The notes: a model not told the origin generated them from the sequence alone. Numbered from the stretch's first letter, positions 17,136 through 28,091 are shown. The stretch is DNA of 64,000 bases from an uncultured Algibacter sp. (GCA_947499935.1 CANMQH010000002.1:248001-312000); one strand, 5' to 3'. Numbers and translations: made by a program.

Positions 17136-20100
17136 TTATCTTTTAATTACCATCTTCTTTTGATATGATTCACCGGCTTTATCTTCTGCTATAACATAAT
17201 ATACACCCGTTGGAAACTGTCTTATATCAAATTCAATACCTTTTCTAGGAATAGAGGAATCAATAATATTAATAATAGTTCTTCCTGTTACATCATAAAC
17301 ATTTATAGAATTAACATCTAATGCTTTACCAAAACTCATTGTTACGATATCCGACACTGGATTTGGATACAATATTAACTCTGTAACTTCTCTATCTTCA
17401 AGTACAACTTCAGTATTTGATTCTTTATCATTAGAAGTATCTCTACTAGTTATATTATCATTAGCCTCAATAAAACGCCATTGTTGGTTATCACCTCCAT
17501 GTATGTCCCAAAGTATTATAGGAGCTGAGTTATTTAGAGAAGCACCAGAAACATCTAGAGCCTTATCGCCATTAATATTTAATATCTGGAAATAATCATC
17601 TCCAACATCAACCAATTCAAATTTTTGGCAATCATTACCCAAATTATTATTAATATCAAGTTGAACACCATTACTCATGTTACAACCAGGTATATTAAGC
17701 GCTTTAGTAGTAGCATTTTGAGGTATAAAAGTCCATAAACCATCATTTCCTTTAATTAATCTCCATTTACGGTTATTAATATCTTGATTGTCAAATTGCA
17801 CTATCGGACTACCATTTGTATTACCATTAACTCGCAATACTTTACCAGAAGACTTTGACTCAACCGTATAAACATTACCTGATTGTACACTAGAATTATT
17901 AACTCCAGATACATTAATATTATCAAAAACATAAAACTCATTACCAAAGCTTACTTTAGACTCTACTATAATTCTAAGTGTACTTCCTGTAATATCAGAA
18001 ATACTAAAAGTTTGAGGATTAATATCATTTCTTGCACTACCAAATAGTACACGATTGCCACCGTCTAGAATGTAATAAGCTCTAATAAAATCTGAATTTT
18101 CTTTATTACCATCTAAATCATTCACATCAATAGATATAGATACTGTACCATTAATATTTATGGTTTCAGAGCTCCATTCTCCTAAATCACCTGATCCATT
18201 AGTTTGGAAATTCCCGTTTTGTACATTAAAAGTACCACCATCTCTTGTAGAGGTCCAAGCTGTATCACCGCTATCAGATGTTGCTCCATTGTTAAGACCA
18301 CTAAAATCTTCAATCCATGGTAAATCTGATACTAACATGTCCACTATATTAAGTGATACAGTTGTAGTAACCTCAATACCATTTAAATCTGTGGCTGTTA
18401 ACTGTAAATTATAAGTATTACCAAGTTCACTTAGAGGAGCATTTCCAGAGAAAATTCCTGTATCTGGATTAAATTGTAACCAAGTTGGTAATGTAGATGT
18501 TCCATCCAGTAAAACAGAGTATTCAAATTCATTTCCAGGATAACCTCTAGTGATAAATTGAGATGTACTAAAGTTAAAATCATCACCAGCCAATACATAT
18601 TTATCTGAGCTAATAAGGGCACTTGGATCAACCTCCGGCTTTATATTAACAAAATAAAAGATATTATCTTGGAAATCACAATTACCTCCACCTAAATCAC
18701 AACCATTTCCTATGTAATCTTGTATCGCTATGTATTCGTTAGGAACAATTTCACCTTCATGATTAATTACTTTGTATACACGAACACCTAATAAAGGCTG
18801 TCCTGTGTTACTTGTAGATCCACCTGTATTCCATGCAACCGCTCTAATTCTAAAAGGTTGATTTATAGTTGTAGCAGAATCAAAACTAATATTAGAGCCT
18901 CTTCTTGGTAAAATAGTATTAAACCAACTTGGATCATGTGAAAAATTGATACCTCCTACTATTGTATTTGAGTTTGCTGAAATAAAAGAGGCACCATCAC
19001 TATCAGGACCGCCATGAAAAGCTGCTAATTGAAATGCAATTACTGGTTTAGAAGAATCAGCTTGAACAAATGTTCTAGATAAAACCAAATCCCCTTCATA
19101 ACCAGAGTTAACATTATCTTCTAAGGGATAGTTAGAACTAGGAAATATAGGATTTGGGTTTAAAGGAACAATTGTACCTTCAGTATTTACATAACTATTT
19201 AAATTTGTTTGAAAACCAAAAATATCAAAAATCTCCCTTGATGTCAGTTCTCCATCATCATTAGGTTTAGACATGTATGCACCATGTATAATTGCATTAC
19301 TATCTAAAGCATTATCTGCATTAGAAACTATGGTTACTTCATTTTTGTAAAAAGTATCCTCATTAATAACAGGATTTGCTATAAACGTTATTTCTACATC
19401 AACATAACTTCCAGGTAACACTGTTATTGGAAGTGTTAATAAATCTCCACTACTTGAAAATAATTGATAGCTAAAACTATTAGATTCTGAAATATTAACT
19501 TGACTTACAATTAAATTTGAAGTACCAGTATTATTAAGACGCATAATATTCTGATCATGAACATCTGCTTCATTAAAATCTTGTCCAAATCTATGAAATG
19601 CATAGTAATCATCTGCAGGAAAACCTCTTTGCGTACCAGGTATTTTGGTCATGTTTTCAAGATTTAATAAAGCTCCTGAACCACCTTCTAAACTAAACGT
19701 ATACGTTTTAGTTGCTACATTTCCATTTCCGTCTGTAGCCGTGACAGCTAAATTATGTTGTCCTAAATCATTTACTAAAATAGATGATGTATAAGCTGTA
19801 TTACCTGCTCCATCTAAATTATAGTCTAAAGAAACTATCCCACTATTACTATTATCTATTGCTGCAATTAAAATATCTAACATACCATTATAAACATCTG
19901 GTGAAGATGTATTACCATTAAATACTACATCTAGTGATGGTGCCAACAAACTAACATCTATTGGTTCTATAAGTATATAATTTGGTTTGGCATTATACCC
20001 ACCAGCTCCTAATGAAAGTCTTAAAACACCATCATAAACCTCAACTCTTTCTATTCCGCTTAAGTGCGACAAATTACCAGGGTTATCATTCTCTTGATCA

Positions 20101-23100
20101 AAATCTACAATAGTTTTTCCATTAACATTTATTAGATGATAACTATCAGAAAAATTAGGATCTCCAACACTTACCTTAATATAATAACTACCATTAGGCA
20201 TGTTTGTTATCCAATCATATCTTGGAAATAATGATGTGTTTGAATGCCCTATGGTAGTGAAGGTATTTAATAGCACATCATTATTAGATGCTGTATTTCT
20301 ATTTCTAGCATTTACACCTGCATCAACAGGCGTAGATGTTCCTGGTAATACCCAGCCATATTCTAAATCACCAGATATTGTAGACTGTATACCATATGGG
20401 TTTCCTATATCATTAATATAACCAGTAGGAGATAATGCTATATTATCTGGATCTTGAAAATTAAACTTATATGTAAAATCTATGTTTACATTAAGCGTTA
20501 CATTAAACTCAGCACTTGTGTAATTATTTGCAGAAGCTTTTATTACTCCGTGGTAAGTACCAACAGACAACCCAGATATATCAATATCATAATTGAAAGC
20601 TGTATCAAAAACTACAGTATTAGGTACATTTAACCAATTCTGAGAACTCGTAAGACTAACTTCTGACTCTGTAACTGGCCCTGTAGCAGAAAGTATTAAT
20701 TGTTGACTCTCTACTGTATTACCTATAAGCACATCTGTGATAGAAACTTCACTATTAAAATTAAGCGCAAGCTCTGCATTTTCAAAAGGCATGACATTTT
20801 CGATAACAAATACATAATCTTGGTAATCTCCATTACCTGAAGGCTCAAAACCGACTATATAACTATTCTCAACAAGATTACCTTGTCGATCTTTTAAAGG
20901 GTAAATTCTAGTTCTATGCGATATACCTCCTTCATTATCATTATCATCAGAATAACTTGTTTTATTTAATAGATTAGAGAATGTATAAATACCAAACTCA
21001 GAACTATTAGGTTCAAAAGTAGTGCTACCAGATAATAATGTAGGAAATAAAGTTTGTGCTTGAGAGGCACCATTACTTAATACACCAACTTGGTTAAGCA
21101 CAATTTCTCCATTATTTGTGTACCATCCAAATGGTAACTCTTCAGTAGGAGAATATCTAGCTACAGGAGTTATTGTAACAACACCTTGTGAAGCTTTTAC
21201 CCATGTATTAACATTTAACTCATCTCCCAAAAGTGTTGGATTAGTATTATTATCTAGAGTAATCCATCCTACATCTACACCTAGACCTAAAACATTTATA
21301 ACATCTTGTAAAGGAGGCTCATTAACCCCTGCAAAACCAGCTTTTTTCAAACCAAACAAACCTACTGAAAATTGCGAATCATCTACATCTAAAACTAAAT
21401 TAGCATTTTGATAACCCAAATTAGATCCATCAAGATTTGGAGAATATGTAATAGTATATGTTACACTCTCGCCTGGATTTATAACAGATGTACCAGCCGG
21501 TTGAACTGCACCAAACTGATTAGCAAATGCACCTTGAATGGTTGCACTAGTTATATTTTTAACGGTGTCACCAGTATTTAAAACCTCAACTGTTTTAGTT
21601 TCTTGAGTAAGCCCAGCTCCATTAGTTGTTATTTCGAAAATTAATTCTTCTGGAGAAGCTGCTATTTCAATAACATTAGTTGCAGGTTGGCTTGCTCTCA
21701 ACAATGTTAATCTTGGTACACCATCACCTAATCTATCATATTCAGAAACATAAATATTACCTGTATTTACATCTTCTACAACATCCAATGGATCATCAAG
21801 TGCACCTAAGCCAGGAATTGATGTATAAACTTCGCTTATATCACCGCTAGCTTCAGGATCTAATACCATAAGATCATCTTGTCCTGAAAAACGAGTAACC
21901 ATTAACAAGCCTTGTAACTTACCATCAAAAGCATTACTCTTATATTCTATAACACCATTTGGAGATTTATTTTTCCCAAAATCAAATGCCGGTTCTCTGT
22001 AGTTAGGGTCTGGTGCTACATTTCCAGCATATTTAGACACATCTTTATAAGTTGCCTCTGCCTGTCCTGGTAATCCACTATAAGTTAAACCTCCATGGTT
22101 AAGTATATATTCGCCTCTATAAGGATTAGGGTGACCATGATACGAACCTCCTTTAGACTTAAAAAGCCAATCTTTTTGTGTTTCTCCACCCATTAATGCT
22201 GGTGAATTAGGGACAGATGTAAGACCATCTATACGTCTAGCTAGCGGATAATTATTTGAACCTGGAGCATTAGGTGAATTTACACCATTTCCTGCTGTTC
22301 CATTTGTAGGCACATATAACCAACCATTTGTATGCCAAACTAAATCGTAAGCATTCCTGACGCCAGAAGCAAAAACAGTCAATGGTGAATTTACAGCGTA
22401 TGGATTATAAGTTCCATCACTCATCATTAAACTCATAGATGATGCGTTGTTAATTACAGAAATATCATCAGTAGTATAAACATCCAAAGGAAGCGTAGAT
22501 GGTAATTTACCCATATCTATCTTTAATACTGCACCAGATAATAATCGTTCGGGTCTATTTCCCCATGCAGGATCTGGATCTCCACCAGCAGAATTACTAC
22601 CTTGACATAAGTACATATTGCCATCTGCATCAAAAGTTAAACTGTTTGTTAAATGATCTTTTAATGATCTAGGCAGATGTATTACAATATCTTGAACTAC
22701 ATCTAAATTTGGCCCCGTTAATCTAGATATTTTACCATCCCAAGCTGGACCACTAGTAATAGAAGCCATACTATGTGTTATATAAGCAATCAAATTATCT
22801 GCTGTAGATGCAGGATCAAATACCAAACCTATAATCATACGGTCATTATTATTCCTGCCTACATTTGTAACTGGAAATGTTGATCCTTCTAATTGCGGAG
22901 TAAGTATCTCTAAATTTGTTAAAGTACCATCAGCTTCAATATCCCATCTAAAAATCTGACCATCAGATGAAAAATTCCCTATAGTACTGCCATATAACTT
23001 ATGATCTGGCCCGATCACTAAACTAGAAAAACGTTGGTTAGTTGTTCCTGCTCCAAGTGAAGCTTCCCCATTGATTTGTGTAAAAGACACCCCAGATAAA

Positions 23101-26084
23101 TCTCTAATGGTTGCCTCACTACCTTCTAAATCTCCTGTTGTAAATTGAGATTGAAATGCAATAAAAGAAAGTCTATCATTTAAATCACCAATTCTATTAA
23201 CTTCTATATTAGAAGTTAATCTAAATACATAGGTAGTAAATGGCTTTAATATAGAAAAAGGAGTTAAAGTAATCGCATCTCCTCCTCCAGTATCATTAGA
23301 ATTTGAAGGTACTAATATCTCATCAGAACCATTTACTTCATATAAGTTAACATTACCTGATATTGTACTCAAATCCAACTCATACCTGTTTGGCGCAACG
23401 ATTTCTACATTTATCTGAAAATTATTAGGTACTATTTCACCTGCATTATTTCTAGGGGTAACATTTGTGAAAAATGGTTGTGTATTTAATTCAAGCTGCT
23501 GAATTTGAATTGAATTAATTTTAGTATTAAAACCACCAATAGCATCTATTGTTAGCTTACCATCATTGACAACAACACTTCCTGATCTAGAAGTTAATCT
23601 GGTCACAGCACCTCCTAAACCTGTTGGCGAATAATTATTTATAATATTTACACCTTCTCCATTTATATTATGTATTGGAGTTGTTGTTGAGCCATCTACA
23701 GATAAATCTCCTGCAGTTATAGTTACTAAATAGGTCCCATTTGGTATTTCTATTTCCCAAATACCTTCTTGACCTGGTGCCCTAACATCATCAAACTGCA
23801 TATGTAAAAGCGTATTCTCTAATATACTTGCTGTAGAAAATCCTCTATTTCTTGCGGTACTAGATATATCTAATGGTGTTAAGCCGTCATTTACAGATAC
23901 CCAACCATAGTTATAACCATTACCTCTACTACCATAACCCAAGCCTGAATCTGAAAAATAATCTGTTGGTGGTACATCACTAGATCTTGAGAAATTTATG
24001 TTTATTGGCACAAAAGTATTCGGGTTCATCTCAGTTGTAAACGTTGATGTAAAAAACTCAAATATAACTCCTGAATCATCCGTCACTCCATCAATTTCTA
24101 CAACATATGTTGTATTATATTCTAATGGATTTGTTGGAATAATTTCTATAACATTTTGAGATGGTGAACCACTTACATTTGCGTTAACAAATGAACTTGA
24201 CCCTTGTTCAAAAAGTTTAACCGTAGTATTTGTTATTGTTGTATTATCTACTCCTATCAATCCATTAACATCAGTATTTGGTAATAATAATTCAGTTGTA
24301 GTTATTGAAGTATTTATTGATACGGATGACGCCCCATTTACAGGGTTTATACCTGCAACACTAGGTGCTATAGAACCCGAAAAGGTTTCTATCTGTATAG
24401 AATTAATTTTAGTATTAAAACCACCAATAGCATCTATTGTTAACTTACCATCATTAATAACAACCCTTCCTGACCCAGAAGTTAATCTGGTTGTAGCTCC
24501 TGCTGTACCTGTTGGCGAATAGTTATTTATAATATTTACACCTTCTGCATTTATATTATGTATTGGAGTTGTTGTTGAGCCATCTACAGATAAATCTCCT
24601 GCTGCTATAGTTACTAAATAGGTCCCATTTGGTATTTCTATTTCCCAAATACCTTCTTGACCTGGTGCCCTAACATCATCAAACTGCATATGTAAAAGCG
24701 TATTCTCTAATAAACTTGCTGTAGAAAATCCTCTATTTCTTGCGGTACTAGATATATCTAATGGAGTTAAGCCGTCATTTACAGATACCCAACCATAGTT
24801 ATAACCATTGCCTCTACTACCATAACCCAAGCCTGAATCTGAAAAATAATCTGTTGGTGGTACATCACTAGATCTTGAGAAATTTATGTTTATTGGTTGT
24901 ATAGCACCACTTGGCAACACTTCTAGACTTATAGTCAACTCAGCAGTTTCATAATCAAAATCAGCCTCTGTATCTATAGCAAATACTGTAGTACTGTAAG
25001 AACCAACAGGTAAGTTTGGCATTATACCAAAACTTAATGTTCCAAGTGCTGTTGGTGCAGGCATAATAAGCCACTGAGAAGAATCGGGATCATCTGAAAG
25101 CGTGTATGAAGGATTACCTGTACTAGACGATAGAGTTACATTTTGAGATGGTATGTTTGTATTTGCTTCTCCACTAAAATTTAATGCTGTAGTATTAAAA
25201 CTTAACACTCTTGTTACTGGTTGAGCTATAATTGAGAAATCTTTAAATAAAACTTGAATAGGTTGATTAACCGCTGCTCTTCTGTGTGAAGCAAATATAC
25301 CTGCAAAACTTAAAAGCTCAGAGCTATTAGTACTATTATATGATGTACCTGCGAAATAAGTAAGAGGCACACTTAAAGTTCCTATTAAATTTTCAGTACC
25401 ACCATCTATCGTATAAAATGCTTGGGCATTACCTGTGTTAGGATTTAATTCTAAGCGCAATACAATTTGTGTTGTTACACTAACATTTCCTGTATTAATA
25501 GTAGTTATTGGAGATGACGTATTAGTTAAATCTTCAACTTGAAACTCAATTCTTTTACTAGTTGTTCCTGTTTTGAGAACTGCTAGCTTTATATAATGAT
25601 CTTCATCTAAGCCAAACCAAATACCAGATTGCTGTGATGCAATTCCTGAACTTAAAGAAAAATCTGGATTATCCATAACCGCAGTGATATCAAAAACACT
25701 ATCCGGAGATACAAATCCTGTTCCTAATGCATTCATTTGCGAATTTGTGTCACTACTCCTAGGAGAACCCGTTGGTTGACTATAAAAGATACCTTTAGTA
25801 CTTGTTAATGTTAATCCATTAGAGTTCTTAGTAATCAAACTAGGAGCATAACCAGTTACCCCAGATGTAGCAATAGCATCATCTGATGATAATCTAGCAC
25901 TAGGCTCCATAACCATTGTAAAACCAGAATCAGAAAGATTCCCGTTAGATGTTGTAAAATCCAAAGACACAGGAAGTTGAGACTCTACAAGACTACAATC
26001 TAATGTACTTATAGGATTACAAACCTGACTAAAACTAATAACGGGTAACAAAACGACAAACAGTCGTAGAATAATTTTATTCAT
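17136..26084 (-). CDS. Giant T9SS-secreted malectin / sorbosone dehydrogenase-like / ricin-type protein
   Basis: A 2982-residue exported protein. Order: signal peptide (1-19, ISFSQ); LamG/DUF1349-like beta domain (about 35-285); beta-sandwich; malectin-like module 1 (397-562); Ig-like region (about 570-685); malectin-like module 2 (693-858), almost identical to module 1; Ig-like; a large glucose/sorbosone dehydrogenase-like beta-propeller (about 985-1462, with YVPTNGTAGNG and GGSYHGHPNPYRGEY); a choice-of-anchor-like domain (about 1466-1570); a third, diverged malectin (about 1875-2040); further beta-sandwiches; a dystroglycan-cadherin-like domain (about 2486-2586); a ricin-B-type trefoil (about 2732-2875, QQWRF); and a T9SS type A sorting domain (about 2903-2982, LYPNPVSDIV, ending KKMVIKR). 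It is probably attached to the cell surface or released, binding or oxidising carbohydrate. No enzymatic activity can be confirmed. It sits inside the polysaccharide locus in the same direction. Confidence 0.93.
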   Translation of the reverse strand: MNKIILRLFVVLLPVISFSQVCNPISTLDCSLVESQLPVSLDFTTSNGNLSDSGFTMVMEPSARLSSDDAIATSGVTGYAPSLITKNSNGLTLTSTKGIFYSQPTGSPRSSDTNSQMNALGTGFVSPDSVFDITAVMDNPDFSLSSGIASQQSGIWFGLDEDHYIKLAVLKTGTTSKRIEFQVEDLTNTSSPITTINTGNVSVTTQIVLRLELNPNTGNAQAFYTIDGGTENLIGTLSVPLTYFAGTSYNSTNSSELLSFAGIFASHRRAAVNQPIQVLFKDFSIIAQPVTRVLSFNTTALNFSGEANTNIPSQNVTLSSSTGNPSYTLSDDPDSSQWLIMPAPTALGTLSFGIMPNLPVGSYSTTVFAIDTEADFDYETAELTISLEVLPSGAIQPININFSRSSDVPPTDYFSDSGLGYGSRGNGYNYGWVSVNDGLTPLDISSTARNRGFSTASLLENTLLHMQFDDVRAPGQEGIWEIEIPNGTYLVTIAAGDLSVDGSTTTPIHNINAEGVNIINNYSPTGTAGATTRLTSGSGRVVINDGKLTIDAIGGFNTKINSIQIETFSGSIAPSVAGINPVNGASSVSINTSITTTELLLPNTDVNGLIGVDNTTITNTTVKLFEQGSSSFVNANVSGSPSQNVIEIIPTNPLEYNTTYVVEIDGVTDDSGVIFEFFTSTFTTEMNPNTFVPININFSRSSDVPPTDYFSDSGLGYGSRGNGYNYGWVSVNDGLTPLDISSTARNRGFSTASILENTLLHMQFDDVRAPGQEGIWEIEIPNGTYLVTITAGDLSVDGSTTTPIHNINGEGVNIINNYSPTGLGGAVTRLTSRSGSVVVNDGKLTIDAIGGFNTKINSIQIQQLELNTQPFFTNVTPRNNAGEIVPNNFQINVEIVAPNRYELDLSTISGNVNLYEVNGSDEILVPSNSNDTGGGDAITLTPFSILKPFTTYVFRLTSNIEVNRIGDLNDRLSFIAFQSQFTTGDLEGSEATIRDLSGVSFTQINGEASLGAGTTNQRFSSLVIGPDHKLYGSTIGNFSSDGQIFRWDIEADGTLTNLEILTPQLEGSTFPVTNVGRNNNDRMIIGLVFDPASTADNLIAYITHSMASITSGPAWDGKISRLTGPNLDVVQDIVIHLPRSLKDHLTNSLTFDADGNMYLCQGSNSAGGDPDPAWGNRPERLLSGAVLKIDMGKLPSTLPLDVYTTDDISVINNASSMSLMMSDGTYNPYAVNSPLTVFASGVRNAYDLVWHTNGWLYVPTNGTAGNGVNSPNAPGSNNYPLARRIDGLTSVPNSPALMGGETQKDWLFKSKGGSYHGHPNPYRGEYILNHGGLTYSGLPGQAEATYKDVSKYAGNVAPDPNYREPAFDFGKNKSPNGVIEYKSNAFDGKLQGLLMVTRFSGQDDLMVLDPEASGDISEVYTSIPGLGALDDPLDVVEDVNTGNIYVSEYDRLGDGVPRLTLLRASQPATNVIEIAASPEELIFEITTNGAGLTQETKTVEVLNTGDTVKNITSATIQGAFANQFGAVQPAGTSVINPGESVTYTITYSPNLDGSNLGYQNANLVLDVDDSQFSVGLFGLKKAGFAGVNEPPLQDVINVLGLGVDVGWITLDNNTNPTLLGDELNVNTWVKASQGVVTITPVARYSPTEELPFGWYTNNGEIVLNQVGVLSNGASQAQTLFPTLLSGSTTFEPNSSEFGIYTFSNLLNKTSYSDDNDNEGGISHRTRIYPLKDRQGNLVENSYIVGFEPSGNGDYQDYVFVIENVMPFENAELALNFNSEVSITDVLIGNTVESQQLILSATGPVTESEVSLTSSQNWLNVPNTVVFDTAFNYDIDISGLSVGTYHGVIKASANNYTSAEFNVTLNVNIDFTYKFNFQDPDNIALSPTGYINDIGNPYGIQSTISGDLEYGWVLPGTSTPVDAGVNARNRNTASNNDVLLNTFTTIGHSNTSLFPRYDWITNMPNGSYYIKVSVGDPNFSDSYHLINVNGKTIVDFDQENDNPGNLSHLSGIERVEVYDGVLRLSLGAGGYNAKPNYILIEPIDVSLLAPSLDVVFNGNTSSPDVYNGMLDILIAAIDNSNSGIVSLDYNLDGAGNTAYTSSILVNDLGQHNLAVTATDGNGNVATKTYTFSLEGGSGALLNLENMTKIPGTQRGFPADDYYAFHRFGQDFNEADVHDQNIMRLNNTGTSNLIVSQVNISESNSFSYQLFSSSGDLLTLPITVLPGSYVDVEITFIANPVINEDTFYKNEVTIVSNADNALDSNAIIHGAYMSKPNDDGELTSREIFDIFGFQTNLNSYVNTEGTIVPLNPNPIFPSSNYPLEDNVNSGYEGDLVLSRTFVQADSSKPVIAFQLAAFHGGPDSDGASFISANSNTIVGGINFSHDPSWFNTILPRRGSNISFDSATTINQPFRIRAVAWNTGGSTSNTGQPLLGVRVYKVINHEGEIVPNEYIAIQDYIGNGCDLGGGNCDFQDNIFYFVNIKPEVDPSALISSDKYVLAGDDFNFSTSQFITRGYPGNEFEYSVLLDGTSTLPTWLQFNPDTGIFSGNAPLSELGNTYNLQLTATDLNGIEVTTTVSLNIVDMLVSDLPWIEDFSGLNNGATSDSGDTAWTSTRDGGTFNVQNGNFQTNGSGDLGEWSSETININGTVSISIDVNDLDGNKENSDFIRAYYILDGGNRVLFGSARNDINPQTFSISDITGSTLRIIVESKVSFGNEFYVFDNINVSGVNNSSVQSGNVYTVESKSSGKVLRVNGNTNGSPIVQFDNQDINNRKWRLIKGNDGLWTFIPQNATTKALNIPGCNMSNGVQLDINNNLGNDCQKFELVDVGDDYFQILNINGDKALDVSGASLNNSAPIILWDIHGGDNQQWRFIEANDNITSRDTSNDKESNTEVVLEDREVTELILYPNPVSDIVTMSFGKALDVNSINVYDVTGRTIINIIDSSIPRKGIEFDIRQFPTGVYYVIAEDKAGESYQKKMVIKR
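23512..24008. repeat. Intragenic direct repeat, copy A (malectin module 2)
   Basis: A 497-bp block matching 24400-24896 base by base at a constant offset of 888, with few substitutions and no gap that I can see. It encodes residues 693-858 of the giant protein. Confidence 0.9.
24400..24896. repeat. Intragenic direct repeat, copy B (malectin module 1)
   Basis: Partner of the block at 23512-24008. It encodes residues 397-562. The sequence between the blocks (24009-24399) is not duplicated, so either the spacer diverged or the modules are kept alike by gene conversion. Confidence 0.9.
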
Positions 26085-26422
26085 AACAACGCATTTAATT
26101 TATACTTAATATGCTATTAAACTAAAAAAGAGGGAAAAGAGATTAAAAAATTTTTGCAATTTACTTGTACAAAAGAATAAAAAAAGGAATTAATAGTTAT
26201 CAGTTATTCTATAGAGAGCAATTATATTCGACGAATGACATTTAATTATTTTTTCAAATAACGCGCTACAAATATAAACACATAATACACTAAATAACAG
26301 TTATTTATAAACCGACAGAATTAATTTACCAAAATGACAAATTAATCCTCAATTACATAAGAAATAAAAAAAAATAAGCAATTTTTTTGATAATTAATCA
26401 AAATACAAACATTTTGATTACA
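26085..26422. other. Upstream region of the giant gene, 338 bp
   Basis: AT-rich gap between the WcaI-like gene and the giant gene, both on the minus strand. It holds one consensus -7 box (26269-26276) and nothing else I can support. The implied 5' leader of the giant mRNA is about 175 bases. Confidence 0.5.
26269..26276 (-). promoter_or_regulatory. Candidate promoter of the giant T9SS gene, -7 box
   Basis: The minus strand reads TATATTTG, an exact TAnnTTTG. No -33 TTG at 17-21 bases. If real, the giant gene is transcribed separately from the polysaccharide genes upstream. Confidence 0.45.
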
Positions 26423-27673
26423 TTATTTGAAGTTAGAAATTTCACTTTCAAATGCTCGCATTATATTATTAATATCTAAGTATTCTTCAGCATACTTTCT
26501 TGCATTTAATGTTAACTCCACATGATTTTCAATCTTCACAGCCTCTTCAATCCCCATGTTTAGAGCATTTTGATTTTCAGCGTCTACTAGAATACCCATA
26601 TTATATTTATTAACTAAAGCATGTAGTCCAGAATCTGCATTTGCTGTTATTAAAGCTAAGCCGCCTACTGATAAAATAGTAGTTAATTTAGAAGGCATTA
26701 CAAGATCACTCGCTTTGGCTTTTTGTATTACTAAATGTACATCTGCCATATTTAGAAATTGATTGAATTTATCCATAGGCTGCAATGGAAAGAAAATCAC
26801 ATTTTCAAGCTCTAAACTAGCTACTAAATCTTGTAATTTTTCCTTGTATGGCCCAGAACCACAAATTAAAAACTTAATGTTATTATCATTCTTAAATTTT
26901 TCAGCAGCATGAATTATAGACTCTAAGCCTTGTTTTTCTCCTATGGCACCAGAATATAACACAACCTTATCTGTAGCAAGAAAACCAAAATCAGCCTTTA
27001 ATGCTTCTTTATTTTTAAGTGGTGAGAAAAACTTAGTATCAGACCAGTTAGGAAACATTAACACCTTCTTATCTGCTTTTTCTTCAATTTTAGAAACCAT
27101 TTTTTCGGAAATACTACTCACTATATCCGATTTTTTAAAAATAAATTTCTCAACCTTAAATAATATGTTGATTACTTTCTGCGAAGAAATCATATTAAGG
27201 TCTTGAGCAGCCTCTATTTGCATATCCTGAATATGATAAACCGTTTTGGCTTTTTTGAAAACCTTGTAAAAATATCCTAAAAGACCAAACTGAAAAGACG
27301 GTACAACCGTTATAACAGTATCACATTTTTTATAAAACAATAGTTTGAGTAACTGAAAATAAGCCGAAGTCATAAAAGACAAATCTAATAACATTCTCTT
27401 TTTTCCTGATGGTTCCTCTGGCACATACATAGGACAACGGTACGTTGTTATTTTTCCACCAGAATCAAAATTGGTTACCTCTTTTGAATACCAAAATCGT
27501 TTTTTATAATAAGGCTCTTGGACTTTCCAGTATGGATAGTAAGGATAAGCCGTTACCACTATACAATCATACCCTTGATTTGCAAGCCAATGTATCATTT
27601 CTCCACTATACTTACCAATTCCTGTTGGCTCTGGAGCAAAGTTATAACCTATTAAAAGTATTCTTTTTCCCAT
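26423..27673 (-). CDS. WcaI-like family 4 glycosyltransferase
   Basis: A 416-residue GT-B transferase. The start KRILLIGYNFAPEPTGIGKY and YPYYPYWKV are typical of colanic-acid WcaI-like (WbuB) transferases. The donor-binding half has LYSGAIGEKQGLE and the SDLVMPSKLTTILSVGG region, where retaining GT4 enzymes bind the nucleotide. It is predicted to add a sugar to the lipid-linked repeat unit. It lies 13 bases after the VanZ-like gene. Confidence 0.9.
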   Translation of the reverse strand: MGKRILLIGYNFAPEPTGIGKYSGEMIHWLANQGYDCIVVTAYPYYPYWKVQEPYYKKRFWYSKEVTNFDSGGKITTYRCPMYVPEEPSGKKRMLLDLSFMTSAYFQLLKLLFYKKCDTVITVVPSFQFGLLGYFYKVFKKAKTVYHIQDMQIEAAQDLNMISSQKVINILFKVEKFIFKKSDIVSSISEKMVSKIEEKADKKVLMFPNWSDTKFFSPLKNKEALKADFGFLATDKVVLYSGAIGEKQGLESIIHAAEKFKNDNNIKFLICGSGPYKEKLQDLVASLELENVIFFPLQPMDKFNQFLNMADVHLVIQKAKASDLVMPSKLTTILSVGGLALITANADSGLHALVNKYNMGILVDAENQNALNMGIEEAVKIENHVELTLNARKYAEEYLDINNIMRAFESEISNFK

Positions 27674-27686
27674 ATCCTATTTTAAT

Positions 27687-28091
27687 TCAATTTTTATAAT
27701 GTTTAAATACCATAACCAAATATGCTATATACAATCCTAAAACACTCCCTATTAGTCCCCATATAATGTCCTTAAAATCAAAAACACGATGAGGTCTTAA
27801 TAACTGACCAGCCTCAGCTAAAAAAACTATTAAACCATTTAAAATCAAACTTATAACCCACCATTTTTTTGATTTATTTTTTAAATCAAAAAACAAACCA
27901 CTAAACATCCCTAAAGCTACAAATGGTATAGCCGTTCTAAAGGTATCGTTTCTTGAAGCGTCTGACCACTCGGCCAACCACCTAGGCATTAAACCTATAG
28001 ACCCTAATTTAGGGCTAGAAACCCAACTCAAATATAATATAGCCATTATAGTCAAGAAAAAAAGCAAGATGTAAAAGTATTGGATTCGCAT
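27687..28091 (-). CDS. VanZ-like membrane protein
   Basis: A 134-residue protein with four predicted transmembrane segments (about 5-23, 51-67, 77-93, 108-128). The conserved acidic/aromatic pattern LAEAGQLLRPHRVFDFKDIIWGLIG is typical of the VanZ-like family (E93, R99, D105). The family has no established enzymatic role in surface-glycan loci, although VanZ gives low-level teicoplanin resistance in enterococci. Here it lies between two glycosyltransferase genes. Confidence 0.85.
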   Translation of the reverse strand: MRIQYFYILLFFLTIMAILYLSWVSSPKLGSIGLMPRWLAEWSDASRNDTFRTAIPFVALGMFSGLFFDLKNKSKKWWVISLILNGLIVFLAEAGQLLRPHRVFDFKDIIWGLIGSVLGLYIAYLVMVFKHYKN

